From assembly GCA_001689445.1 (NCBI GenBank), contig LUJN01000037.1, positions 1 through 22,511 on the forward strand: a stretch of DNA of 22,511 nucleotides. The letters are read 5' to 3'. The stretch is from Bacteroidales bacterium M3. GTDB taxonomy: Bacteria > Bacteroidota > Bacteroidia > Bacteroidales > Muribaculaceae. Below the pieces are notes generated by a model, which was not told the origin of the DNA, did not search any database, and saw only the letters and a list, made by a program, of their open reading frames with translations. Position numbers and translations under genes: made by a program. Below, one piece after another: positions 15,232 to 20,982 of this stretch. Each line of letters begins with the position of its first letter. Positions within the stretch are counted from its first letter, which is position 1.

Positions 15232-16267
15232 TTATGGTCTCGGCATCGGGGTTTTGTCGGTGCAGCCTCCAATTTCGGATAGACACTCCTTTGAGCTGTT
15301 GGCATAACAGTATTCGCAGAGATGTGGGCAGGTGCTGTACTCGCCGATGTCCTTACTTTTCATACAACCGCATACCTCTCGCTGTCCCCTGTCGCGGTTG
15401 TCCTGCGTTATGACCGCGAAACCTCCTCCGTCAAGGGGGATGGCGTTTTCGGGAACATCCGTGCCAAAAGCGAGGGTTGTATAATCCTTGCGCCGAGATA
15501 TTCCATTAACTCCTTTGAGCGGTGTCCGAAACGGACTATGAGGCGGTCGTCTATGCAGTGGTTTTTCTTAATGCCGTATTCTGATAAGTCTATGCGCTCC
15601 CCGCAGGTGGCGAGTTCACATCCCCACTTTTTGTTGAGCATTGAAAGTTCCCTCGCGAAACCGCGCATCATTTCCTCGGCCCAGTCAGTGTAGCGTATTC
15701 CGTTTAGTTCAAGGTTTGACTTGACCCTGCGGTAAGAAACGATGTCGGCAAAGCTGAACACGAGTTTTTCGGTATATCCTTTCAGAACGTCTCCGAGAGC
15801 CTCAATCTTCCGCAGAAGCAAGTCCTCGTCTATGCGGTCGGTAAGGATAAGCGGGTCGAAACGCCATATCACCCTGCCTTTGCCGAGACGCTCAACGAGC
15901 ATACGGAATGTGTCGATGCGCTGTGACAAAGGGGGTACGCCTTTTTCAAGACCTTCCTCCCGTAATCGTTGAGCGTGTATTGTATGTAGCATCCGATGCC
16001 GAGTTCATCAAGCGTGTCAAGGTGTCCAAGCAACGGCTTTGGGTTCTTTGACCAGAACACGATGAATTTTGTGCGCCCGTAGCTAATGTTGATTTTGGAT
16101 GAGTTGTAGGGGGTTGTCCATGCCGAATATCCTTTTTTGAGACGGTTGAAAAACCATTCGGAATAAAAGGCGGGGATGTCGGTGTTCCTGCTTGCGGATA
16201 TTATCACGGGGCATTGGGCTGTCGCGGTCTTTCCGCTGTCAAGCCTTATTTCAGTCTTGTCGTTCAT
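15232..16267 (-). pseudogene. DUF1848 protein gene, broken by two single-base deletions (or sequence errors)
   Basis: Three consecutive frames on the minus strand make one protein. The first (from 16267) reads CPVIISASRNTDIPAFYSEWFFNRLKKGYSAWTTPYN...FIVFWSKNPKPLL...IQYTLNDYG. The second reads EGLEKGVPPLSQRIDTFRMLVERLGKGRVIWRFDPLILTD...ELATCGERIDLSEYGI. The third ends FGTDVPENAIPLDGG...RGQREVCGCMKSKDIGEYSTCPHLCEYCYAN. This is the DUF1848 layout with its terminal Cys-rich (probably Fe-S binding) motif. The joins fall at a GG run (15956-15957 on the plus strand, expected three C) and at AAAA (15466-15469, expected five A). Adding one base at each gives 1038 nt, exactly 346 codons. The family has no assigned activity that I can name. 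Confidence 0.8.
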
Positions 16268-16334
16268 ATAGATGGTTTTTTATGGAGCGGTGTCGGGTAT
16301 ATCTATCCTTAACACTCAACACCGTTCCGTGTGA

Positions 16335-16550
16335 TTAGTTTTTTCGCTGTCTCGCTATCCATTCGCCACGCTTATGCCTGCACTCGTTGAGGGTGGGAGC
16401 GACGCAAGAGAAAAGTTCGTTTGTGTCGGGGTCGCGCCAATCGTACATTATGCGTGTTACCTTTTTACCCCGGTGAGAGGAATAGAACTTTTCGTATTGT
16501 TCTCCGCTGACGGTGGTTGATACGCCGTGCTTTGTCATTTTGGTTGCCAT
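16335..16550 (-). CDS. DUF3873-like small protein
   Basis: This 71-aa protein starts MATKMTKHGVSTTVSGEQYEKFYSSHRGKKVTRIMYDWRDPDTNELFSCVAPTLNECRHKRGEWIARQ. The pattern MTxxGVSTxxxxEEQYExF..., R.T.YxYDxR, LFSxVAPTLxxCRxKRDxWL is the DUF3873 family common in Bacteroides mobile elements. The function is unknown. It lies in the minus-strand accessory operon, preceded by the shared junction sequence TCTAAAA, 9 nt, ATGGCAAC and three tandem copies of GAATTTTA. The 67 nt between its stop and the DUF1848 start hold nothing convincing. Confidence 0.75.
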   Translation of the reverse strand: MATKMTKHGVSTTVSGEQYEKFYSSHRGKKVTRIMYDWRDPDTNELFSCVAPTLNECRHKRGEWIARQRKN

Positions 16551-16556
16551 ATCAGT

Positions 16557-16580
16557 GAATTTTAGAATTTTAGAATTTTA
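16557..16580. repeat. Three tandem 8-bp copies of GAATTTTA
   Basis: GAATTTTA occurs at 16557-16564, 16565-16572 and 16573-16580 without interruption. The repeat spans the stop of the 85-aa gene (16570-16572) and the short space before the DUF3873-like gene. On the minus strand it reads TAAAATTC three times and includes the TAA stop. It is probably a slippage-made extension of the A/T-rich junction that also precedes other genes in this operon. Confidence 0.8.
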
Positions 16581-16827
16581 CAATCAGTATTCGGTAGTTG
16601 AACACCTTTTCGGGGTCGGATATTTTCTTTTGCGCAAGCCAAAAATGGTGCTTGCCAAAGCCATATACGAAGTATCGGTCAAATGCCGATTTTTCCGCAT
16701 AATCGGCTACCAATCTCCTTAGAGTGTTCTCGTCATAGGCGATAAGTATGTGGTTCACAAAGCCTATCAGCACCTCGGCGATGTCATTGTCATAAATGAC
16801 GGTCGTATGTTCAAATGTCACGTTCAT
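16570..16827 (-). CDS. 85-aa conserved accessory protein of unknown function
   Basis: The sequence MNVTFEHTTVIYDNDIAEVLIGFVNHILIAYDENTLRRLVADYAEKSAFDRYFVYGFGKHHFWLAQKK resembles small proteins often seen next to PcfJ genes in Bacteroides elements (the pattern YDNDxAEVLIGYV..., LRRxxxDYAEKSxFxxYFVYGxGKHHMW). This is recollection, not a search. It has no membrane segment and no metal-binding cysteines. It lies downstream of a hairpin (16844-16869) that separates it from the PcfJ-like gene. Confidence 0.65.
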   Translation of the reverse strand: MNVTFEHTTVIYDNDIAEVLIGFVNHILIAYDENTLRRLVADYAEKSAFDRYFVYGFGKHHFWLAQKKISDPEKVFNYRILIVKF

Positions 16828-16843
16828 ATTCTTGGGGATTTGT

Positions 16844-16869
16844 GACCTGCGCCATTACTGACGCAGGTC
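16844..16869 (-). terminator. Hairpin between the PcfJ-like gene and the 85-aa gene
   Basis: GACCTGCG (16844-16851) and CGCAGGTC (16862-16869) make a perfect 8-bp stem with a 10-nt loop. It stands in the 53-nt gap, 11 nt after the PcfJ stop. No U-run follows in the minus direction, so it may be a weak or partial terminator, or a 3' end protecting the upstream message, rather than a complete stop. Confidence 0.5.
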
Positions 16870-16880
16870 GGGTTATAGGT

Positions 16881-18212
16881 TTATGCGGTCATTCGCTCCC
16901 GGATGAGTTTGGCGTTGGAGTTCACAAGGTCTATGATGCGTTTGTGATATTCGGTATCCTCGTTGTTCCTGCCGTGGCACTGCACCACTTTGAGTGTCTG
17001 CAAGTCAACCTCCACCGTTTCAATTATCTTGCCGTCTATCCTTGCCGAGAGTACGAGGGTGTCGGCTTTCTTGTAGTATTCCGAGCCGAAAACGCAGATG
17101 TTCTGCACGTTGCCCTCCTCGTAATACTCCTCGATGCTTTCAAGCACCTTCACCGATATTTCATTGTCGGTGATTATCAGTCCGAAGAACTTGGATTTGA
17201 GAGCCTTGAAATCCTCCTCACGCTGCTGTTCTTGGAGCAATTTCCGCTGTTCGCGCTCACGTCTTTCTATCTCCATGCGCCTTTGAGCCTCGGCTCGTTC
17301 CTTTCGGTGCTTTGCTTCAATCCTGCGGTTCACCTTGTCGTGCGCCTCTATGAAATCTTCGGGGCAGATGTTCTTGGGATTGCGTATGTCCTTGCCTAAG
17401 TTCACCAGCATACGGAGGTAATCACACCACATTGATATGTTGTTGATTTGGTAGTGGTGACGTTTGGTGATTAAGTACGATGCCCAAAAGTCATCGGTGT
17501 TTCTCGGATTGAACATAAAGTATTTCATTTCCTCAATCTCACCGCCTTTCATCAGCGTCTCCATTCGTGGGTCTGACAAGAGTCTTTTGAAAAGGGTTAC
17601 GGGGGATATGCCGTGAAAATCACCCTTGAATCCGTTGCGCTTGAGTTGTGGGATGACGTTCATTCTCGGATACACGTCACTCCATATCACCACATTGTCG
17701 TAAAGGTCGTTATGTGGGCGAATTTCCATATCGCTCTCCAATGCCCAAAGGTCGCAGTAATAGAATGGAAATCCTCGGAGCAATGCCATTGTAGAGACAT
17801 TTCCGTCGGAAGAAATCCACCTCTGCACAACCTCGTGGCAGTAGAATTTCATAGGCTCGCCCTTCCTGCTGACATATTGGATTTGTGCCACACGGATTAC
17901 CTGAAAACCCCCGCAGGTGGTTATCACGCTGAAATAGCGTGTTTCCTTGTATGTGCGCTTGCGGGTGTCATTCACTTTGAGTTCCGCACCGCAGTGAGGG
18001 CACTTGCAACCTGCAAGTGTATCACACAGACTGCCGTTCCCGCTTTTCCATTGGTGTCCGCAGACACCGCAGGTCATTGTTCCGCTCTTGGCTCGGTAGG
18101 CGATATGCTCAATGCAGTTGTCGTATGCCCATTGGATTTGCGTATCGGTTATGGGTCGCAGGGTGGCTGATAATTTTGCCACTTTCTTTTGTATTGCGGT
18201 CTTGGGTTTCAT
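16881..18212 (-). CDS. PcfJ-like protein with zinc ribbon and coiled coil
   Basis: This is a 443-aa protein from the ATG at 18212 (MKPKTAIQKKVAKLSATLRPIT...). The frame continues upstream to 18257, but that would run into the preceding gene by 29 nt. A zinc ribbon lies in the first third (CGVCGHQW...CKCPHCGAEL, two CxxC pairs). Next comes the PcfJ core (SVITTCGGFQVIRVAQIQYVSRKGEPMKFYCHEVVQRWISSDG..., WALESDMEIRP). A very basic and acidic coiled coil follows (RIEAKHRKERAEAQRRMEIERREREQRKLLQEQQREEDFKALKSKFF), and the tail is mixed. PcfJ was named on pCF10-type plasmids, and the homologues in Bacteroides elements have no proven task. The coupling to a PcfK-like gene is the normal arrangement. 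Confidence 0.82.
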   Translation of the reverse strand: MKPKTAIQKKVAKLSATLRPITDTQIQWAYDNCIEHIAYRAKSGTMTCGVCGHQWKSGNGSLCDTLAGCKCPHCGAELKVNDTRKRTYKETRYFSVITTCGGFQVIRVAQIQYVSRKGEPMKFYCHEVVQRWISSDGNVSTMALLRGFPFYYCDLWALESDMEIRPHNDLYDNVVIWSDVYPRMNVIPQLKRNGFKGDFHGISPVTLFKRLLSDPRMETLMKGGEIEEMKYFMFNPRNTDDFWASYLITKRHHYQINNISMWCDYLRMLVNLGKDIRNPKNICPEDFIEAHDKVNRRIEAKHRKERAEAQRRMEIERREREQRKLLQEQQREEDFKALKSKFFGLIITDNEISVKVLESIEEYYEEGNVQNICVFGSEYYKKADTLVLSARIDGKIIETVEVDLQTLKVVQCHGRNNEDTEYHKRIIDLVNSNAKLIRERMTA

Positions 18213-18228
18213 AGCGGTTGTATGTGGG

Positions 18229-18660
18229 TTAAAAGTCAAATAGACTGGGTTGTTCAACTTGTGGTTTGTTTTCGGCGGCTTTCTTCGCGGTGGGTCTGCG
18301 CATCTTCGCGACCTGCTCGTCTCGGAGTTTGGCTATTGCCTCCTGCCGTGCCTCTTCCTTTTCCTCCTCGGTGAGTTCTACCATATGGTTCACCACCACT
18401 TTGCAGTTGATTGGGTTGCCAACCTCAATTTCTTTTTCCTCGTAGAAATGGATTGCCATTCCGTACACCTCCGCATCGGTAAATCCGTTGCAACCGCTTT
18501 TCTGCACTTGGTTGAGGATATAGGTCACGCAGTCATCCACTGACTTTGAGGGATTTGCGAACTTGACGGCAAACAATGCGTCATTCTCTGCTCGTTCTTC
18601 AAGATAAGCCTTGATAGTGTCGTTGAAGGCTTGTGTGCCTTTGTTTTCTTTCGTTGCCAT
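18229..18660 (-). CDS. PcfK-like protein
   Basis: This 143-aa protein starts MATKENKGTQAFNDTIKAYLEERAENDALFAVKFANPSKSVDDCVTYILNQVQKSGCNGFTDAEVYGMAIHFYEEKEIEVGNPINCKVVVNHMVELTEEE. This is the PcfK signature, with FxxTIKxYLExRAxxDxLFAxxxxNPxKxIDxCxxYI and HYYxExxIxVG. The C-terminus is a charged helix ending in QPSLFDF, a possible clamp-binding-like QxxLFxF peptide (inference). It starts with the shared context TCTAAAA, 9 nt, ATGGCAAC and is followed 16 nt later by the PcfJ-like gene. The function is unknown. Confidence 0.82.
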   Translation of the reverse strand: MATKENKGTQAFNDTIKAYLEERAENDALFAVKFANPSKSVDDCVTYILNQVQKSGCNGFTDAEVYGMAIHFYEEKEIEVGNPINCKVVVNHMVELTEEEKEEARQEAIAKLRDEQVAKMRRPTAKKAAENKPQVEQPSLFDF

Positions 18661-18671
18661 AGTCGTGGGTT

Positions 18672-18899
18672 TTAGAGTGTTGCGAGTATCATTTTCTCAA
18701 TCTCGGTGGCGTTGAGTTCCGTATGGAAAAGCCAACTGATAAAAAGTTTTCTCCCTGCGGGTTTGAGTTCATAGAATAGTTGACGATACGTTGATATGTT
18801 GCCGTTGAGATAGGTTTCTATCATATAGTCGGCGATGCTGTCAACCTCGTAGTATTTGGCTTGCTGTTCCCAAGTCTTTGAATGTCTTGTCGTTGCCAT
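18672..18899 (-). CDS. 75-aa accessory protein
   Basis: From the ATG at 18899 the protein reads MATTRHSKTWEQQAKYYEVDSIADYMIETYLNGNISTYRQLFYELKPAGRKLFISWLFHTELNATEIEKMILATL. The frame is open further upstream (to 19004), but those codons lie across the preceding gene and its end. It is acidic, helical and without a membrane segment. I recall similar small proteins next to PcfK genes, with no known role. The stop is part of CTCTAA, and the same TL-stop ending occurs in the gene before it. Confidence 0.6.
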   Translation of the reverse strand: MATTRHSKTWEQQAKYYEVDSIADYMIETYLNGNISTYRQLFYELKPAGRKLFISWLFHTELNATEIEKMILATL

Positions 18900-18910
18900 A
18901 TTCTTAAATT

Positions 18911-19135
18911 TTAGAGTGTCATTAACCAATATATTGCCCCTGCTGCGGTAAGGATGGATATTAGCCAGCCTATACCCCTTAGTATGGGTCTGACCACTGC
19001 CCACAACGCTATCCCGATGACTGCTCCGATGATGACTGCCACCGCCTTGACCGCCTTTGTGATTATGCGGTATAGATAGGAGGATTGGTGAGCTTGCCTT
19101 GACTTAAAATCTTTATGTTTTCTTGTGGCTTTCAT
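18911..19135 (-). CDS. Small membrane protein at the head of the minus-strand operon
   Basis: This 74-aa protein comes from the ATG at 19135 (MKATRKHKDFKSRQAHQSSYLYRIITKAVKAVAVIIGAVIGIALWAVVRPILRGIGWLISILTAAGAIYWLMTL). A basic N-terminus of about 25 residues is followed by two hydrophobic segments (about 31-49 and 55-73). The extension to 19207 has no support. No family is recognised. It is the first gene of the leftward operon. No good -33/-7 pair was found upstream: TGTCTTTG on the minus strand (about 19169-19176) is the only near match and lacks a partner. Confidence 0.6.
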   Translation of the reverse strand: MKATRKHKDFKSRQAHQSSYLYRIITKAVKAVAVIIGAVIGIALWAVVRPILRGIGWLISILTAAGAIYWLMTL

Positions 19136-19189
19136 ATCGGTGGGAGCTTTTTTTTGAACCATGCGTCCAAAGACAGTGTGGTTGTATGA

Positions 19190-19342
19190 GTTGCTTGACA
19201 CCTGCAAGGCGTGTGGCGGAAGAAAAGGGATGTTCGGGCCTTGGAATAAAAAATACGAGCCAACCGAAGGGAGGTCTGGAGATTTTTTATTCCAAAGCCA
19301 AGAGAATATCCCTTCGCCGCACGTTCAGTCAAGTCAAGCAAC
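19190..19342. repeat. 153-nt imperfect palindrome
   Basis: The outer arms GTTGCTTGAC (19190-19199) and GTCAAGCAAC (19333-19342) match perfectly. Further in, CGTGTGGCG on the left corresponds to CGCCGCACG on the right with one mismatch, and AAGGGATGTTC corresponds to GAGAATATCCCTT. The innermost 14 bp are perfect: TTGGAATAAAAAAT (19241-19254) with ATTTTTTATTCCAA (19282-19295), around a 27-nt loop. In the loop CGAAGGGA (19265-19272) could instead pair with TCCCTTCG (19309-19316), giving two alternative folds. Confidence 0.8.
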
Positions 19343-19424
19343 CCATATAGACCCGCTTGTCAATGGTACGCCCTGACTCAAAATGGCTCCCCCGGTAAGA
19401 AAGCCCAAGAAAACATAATCGTCC

Positions 19425-19448
19425 CTGCCGCCACATTAGCGGCGGCAG
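19425..19448. repeat. GC-rich hairpin
   Basis: CTGCCGCC (19425-19432) and GGCGGCAG (19441-19448) form a perfect 8-bp stem with loop ACATTAGC. An A-rich stretch (GAAAGAAAAAAATAAAAAGA) follows on the plus strand, so on the minus strand a T-rich stretch leads into the stem. It could be a terminator for rightward or leftward transcription, but no T-run follows in either reading direction. Confidence 0.5.
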
Positions 19449-19499
19449 CGGAAAGAAAAAAATAAAAAGACGGAAATGTAATCCCGCTGAGGATAATGT

Positions 19500-19547
19500 C
19501 CGCGCATAGGGAGCGGTACGGCATCGCCGATCCGTGGAAGTGCGCGG
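19500..19547. repeat. Inverted repeat CCGCGCA / TGCGCGG
   Basis: CCGCGCA (19500-19506) and TGCGCGG (19541-19547) are perfect 7-bp arms. The intervening 34 nt hold a smaller CGGC-ATC-GCCG hairpin. The right arm runs into the first copy of the 19-bp direct repeat. Confidence 0.55.
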
Positions 19548-19803
19548 TCTTTATCCGCGTGGATTGAAATCAACGGGATGCGGGATGTGCAAATGCCGGG
19601 GCAGGTGAAAGGCCGTCTCTTAATTTCACTCTCACCGGTTTTGTATATCCGGCATACCGTTTGGCAACGAAAGATAAAATGGACGGCCATTGCAAACAGG
19701 TTTCGGCAATGCGATAAATAGTCCCGCAAAAGGGATAGTGTCCGGATGATGTCCTCCCAATCGTTCTATCAGGAGGACGGCATACGGTCTCTATCCGCGT
19801 GGA
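19545..19803. repeat. 19-bp direct repeat, two copies 240 bp apart
   Basis: CGGTCTTTATCCGCGTGGA at 19545-19563 and CGGTCTCTATCCGCGTGGA at 19785-19803 differ at one position. Both follow an inverted repeat (19500-19547 and 19746-19783), so a hairpin-plus-direct-repeat unit seems duplicated. The length and spacing would fit binding sites for a recombination or replication protein. No protein can be named. Confidence 0.75.
19746..19783. repeat. Hairpin ahead of the second direct repeat
   Basis: GTCCTCC (19751-19757) pairs with GGAGGAC (19772-19778). The stem extends outward through a G-U pair, one mismatch and ATG/CAT to 12 positions. The loop is 14 nt. No T-run follows. Confidence 0.6.
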
Positions 19804-19810
19804 CCTGTCA

Positions 19811-19900
19811 GGCGGGACATGGGCTTGCAGTATGTCCGTGTCGGAACGTGGCCTCCCGGACACATCCCCGGCACTGTCTGATGCAAGCCGATGTCCCGCC
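19811..19900. repeat. 19-bp inverted repeat with 52-nt loop next to a promoter
   Basis: GGCGGGACATGGGCTTGCA (19811-19829) and TGCAAGCCGATGTCCCGCC (19882-19900) match at 18 of 19 positions. The loop contains a second pairing, TGTCCG with CGGACA. The right arm ends 3 nt before the -33 element of the promoter at 19904. It could be an operator, a recombination site, or a structured end for transcripts coming from the left. Confidence 0.85.
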
Positions 19901-19903
19901 ACG

Positions 19904-19935
19904 TTTGCCCATGCCGATAAAAATCGCTATCTTTG
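19904..19935 (+). promoter_or_regulatory. Consensus Bacteroidetes promoter (rightward)
   Basis: TTTG at 19904-19907, exactly 20 nt, then TATCTTTG at 19928-19935, a perfect TAnnTTTG. The transcript should begin near 19941 and run through the structured leader toward the antitoxin/toxin genes at 20224. It is the best promoter match in the window. Confidence 0.8.
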
Positions 19936-19950
19936 CAGCGTCTAAACGTG

Positions 19951-20022
19951 TCTTTTTCGTACTGAAAAAGAGGATGCGGTTACAAGGTTGAAAATTGGCC
20001 ATAGTCCAAAATCAGACCTTGT
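19951..20022 (+). promoter_or_regulatory. Leader with hairpin, 5-codon ORF and second hairpin
   Basis: TCTTTTTC (19951-19958) pairs perfectly with GAAAAAGA (19964-19971) over a 5-nt loop. Directly after it ATG (19974) opens a frame coding for MRLQG that ends in TGA at 19989-19991. ACAAGGT (19982-19988), inside this mini-ORF, pairs with ACCTTGT (20016-20022), with an inner TTGG/CCAA pairing. A ribosome on the mini-ORF would prevent the second hairpin. This has the design of an attenuator or translation-controlled leader. It is inferred from sequence only. Confidence 0.5.
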
Positions 20023-20040
20023 GGGGGCAAAAAGAGGCAA

Positions 20041-20074
20041 TTAAAAATCAAAAACAGATGTTAAAAATCAAAAA
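20041..20074. repeat. 14-bp direct repeat with a 20-bp period
   Basis: TTAAAAATCAAAAA occurs at 20041-20054 and again at 20061-20074. The 20-bp phase equals about two helical turns, so both lie on one face of the DNA. It could be a binding site or a curved A-tract element upstream of the antitoxin/toxin promoter. Confidence 0.75.
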
Positions 20075-20186
20075 TTCAAATACCTCCGTTTGCGGCAACT
20101 TTCTCAATCAGTACGAATTAAGTACAATTACGTTACATAGACACACTAAAATCCAGCAAGTTACGTCGTATATCACAAATTTTCAG

Positions 20187-20194
20187 TAACTTTG
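20187..20194 (+). promoter_or_regulatory. -7 promoter element ahead of the antitoxin/toxin pair
   Basis: TAACTTTG matches TAnnTTTG perfectly, 29 nt ahead of the ATG at 20224. No TTTG stands 19-21 nt upstream (GTTAC is in that area), so the promoter may be weak, regulated, or dependent on an activator or on read-through from the promoter at 19904. Confidence 0.5.
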
Positions 20195-20223
20195 TAATCC
20201 ACTTAATAACAAGAGACAAGATT

Positions 20224-20394
20224 ATGGCACGACCAATAGCGGAAACCCCGGTTCTGACAGGCGAAGACGCAATCCGTTTTGAGAAACTCAGAATGGAGGT
20301 TGAGAGTCTCACCAAGGAACAGCGCGCCGAGAATTCAAGAAAGCTCAAAGAGGCGGTCAAGAAAGCAAAGGAATACATTACCATCTGCTTGTAA
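20224..20394 (+). CDS. 56-aa probable antitoxin partner of the GNAT protein
   Basis: The frame reads MARPIAETPVLTGEDAIRFEKLRMEVESLTKEQRAENSRKLKEAVKKAKEYITICL and stops at 20392-20394, three nt before the acetyltransferase start. The N-terminus (MARPIxETPVLxGxDAxRFE) is one I recall from small Bacteroidetes genes directly in front of GNAT or toxin-like genes. The rest is a charged helix. It does not look like the usual DUF1778 ribbon-helix-helix antitoxin. Position and size suggest an antitoxin, which is inferred. Confidence 0.7.
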   Translation: MARPIAETPVLTGEDAIRFEKLRMEVESLTKEQRAENSRKLKEAVKKAKEYITICL

Positions 20395-20397
20395 AAG

Positions 20398-20910
20398 ATG
20401 AAACTTGTAAGACTTACGCCGGAAACCGTGCTTGACGGATTTGATTGCGGTGACGAAGATTTGAATAATTTTCTTGTCGAGGATGCCAAAGGTTTCCTCG
20501 ACAAACGTATTGCCACTTCCTATATCCTTGAGGATTGCGGAAGTATAGTCGCGTATTTCTGCCTCTTGAACGACAAAATCAGCCGTCAGGATGTAACCAA
20601 TAGTCAATGGAAGAAAATCAAGGGAGGCTTCCCGGAGCGTAAGCAGTTCGGAAGTTACCCGGCAGTCAAGATTGGCAGGTTTGCCGTTTCATCAAAATAC
20701 AAGGGTCGCAATATAGGTACAGACCTGATGAATCTTCTGAAAGACATGCTCAATGGGAATCCAAATTATTCGGCGTTCCGCTATCTGACTGTTGATGCCT
20801 ACCTCTCTGCCATCGACTTCTATCTGAAAAACAACTTCAAAGTGCTGTCGGAAAAGATACAGAACGACCATACACGCCTTATGTTTTTCGACATGATGGA
20901 ACTGGAATAA
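20398..20910 (+). CDS. GNAT-family acetyltransferase, probable toxin (TacT/AtaT-like)
   Basis: This 170-aa protein has the GNAT motif A at about residues 91-113 (KIGRFAVSSKYKGRNIGTDLMNLL, with the acetyl-CoA loop K-GRNIG) and the tail motif AIDFYLKNNFKVL with Tyr 142 at the place of the catalytic tyrosine of GNAT toxins. The N-terminal LTPETVLDGFDCGDEDLNNFLVEDA is the opening seen in toxins that acetylate aminoacyl-tRNA (FxCGxxxLDxFL). Length and its short upstream partner fit a two-gene toxin-antitoxin module, though ordinary small-molecule acetylation cannot be excluded. Confidence 0.78.
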   Translation: MKLVRLTPETVLDGFDCGDEDLNNFLVEDAKGFLDKRIATSYILEDCGSIVAYFCLLNDKISRQDVTNSQWKKIKGGFPERKQFGSYPAVKIGRFAVSSKYKGRNIGTDLMNLLKDMLNGNPNYSAFRYLTVDAYLSAIDFYLKNNFKVLSEKIQNDHTRLMFFDMMELE

Positions 20911-20982
20911 CCTTGCATTTCCCGCATTATCCGCATTTTGAGATAAAAAGCACATGGATTTTGACGAGCAACATCCAAAGAT

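Larger units (their letters stand above)
19136..20223. other. 1.1-kb gene-free block rich in inverted and direct repeats
   Basis: No convincing coding sequence is seen on either strand between the small membrane protein and the 56-aa antitoxin-like gene. The short open frames here cross promoters and hairpins and resemble no protein. The block instead contains a long imperfect palindrome (19190-19342), at least four other hairpins, a 19-bp direct repeat, a consensus promoter and a structured leader. It separates a leftward from a rightward transcription unit. It may be a regulatory, transfer-origin or recombination region. Confidence 0.7.

Noticed and set aside
16288..16324. CGGTGT/ACACCG hairpin between the DUF3873-like gene and the DUF1848 gene
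   Set aside because: Only 6 bp around a 25-nt loop; too weak to call.
19132..19376. Short open frames on both strands in the 153-nt palindrome
   Set aside because: They arise from the palindrome itself. No start context or domain supports them.
19400..19910. CRISPR array
   Set aside because: The repeats are two in number, unevenly spaced and mixed direct/inverted, without regular spacers or cas genes.
19811..19950. Invertible promoter (phase switch)
   Set aside because: Bacteroides invertible promoters lie between the inverted repeats. Here the promoter lies outside the repeats and the 52-nt loop has no -33/-7 pair.
19746..19991. Plus-strand frame of 81 codons in the repeat-rich block
   Set aside because: It runs through the 19-bp inverted repeat and the consensus promoter, and the product resembles nothing.
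19995..20189. Plus-strand frame of 64 codons starting with TTG
   Set aside because: It lies over A-rich direct repeats, uses a weak start and runs into the -7 element ahead of the antitoxin-like gene. There is no protein likeness.
20941..20982. Promoter ahead of the Crp/Fnr gene
   Set aside because: A TTTG at 20937-20940 is present, but no -7 element stands at the right distance.
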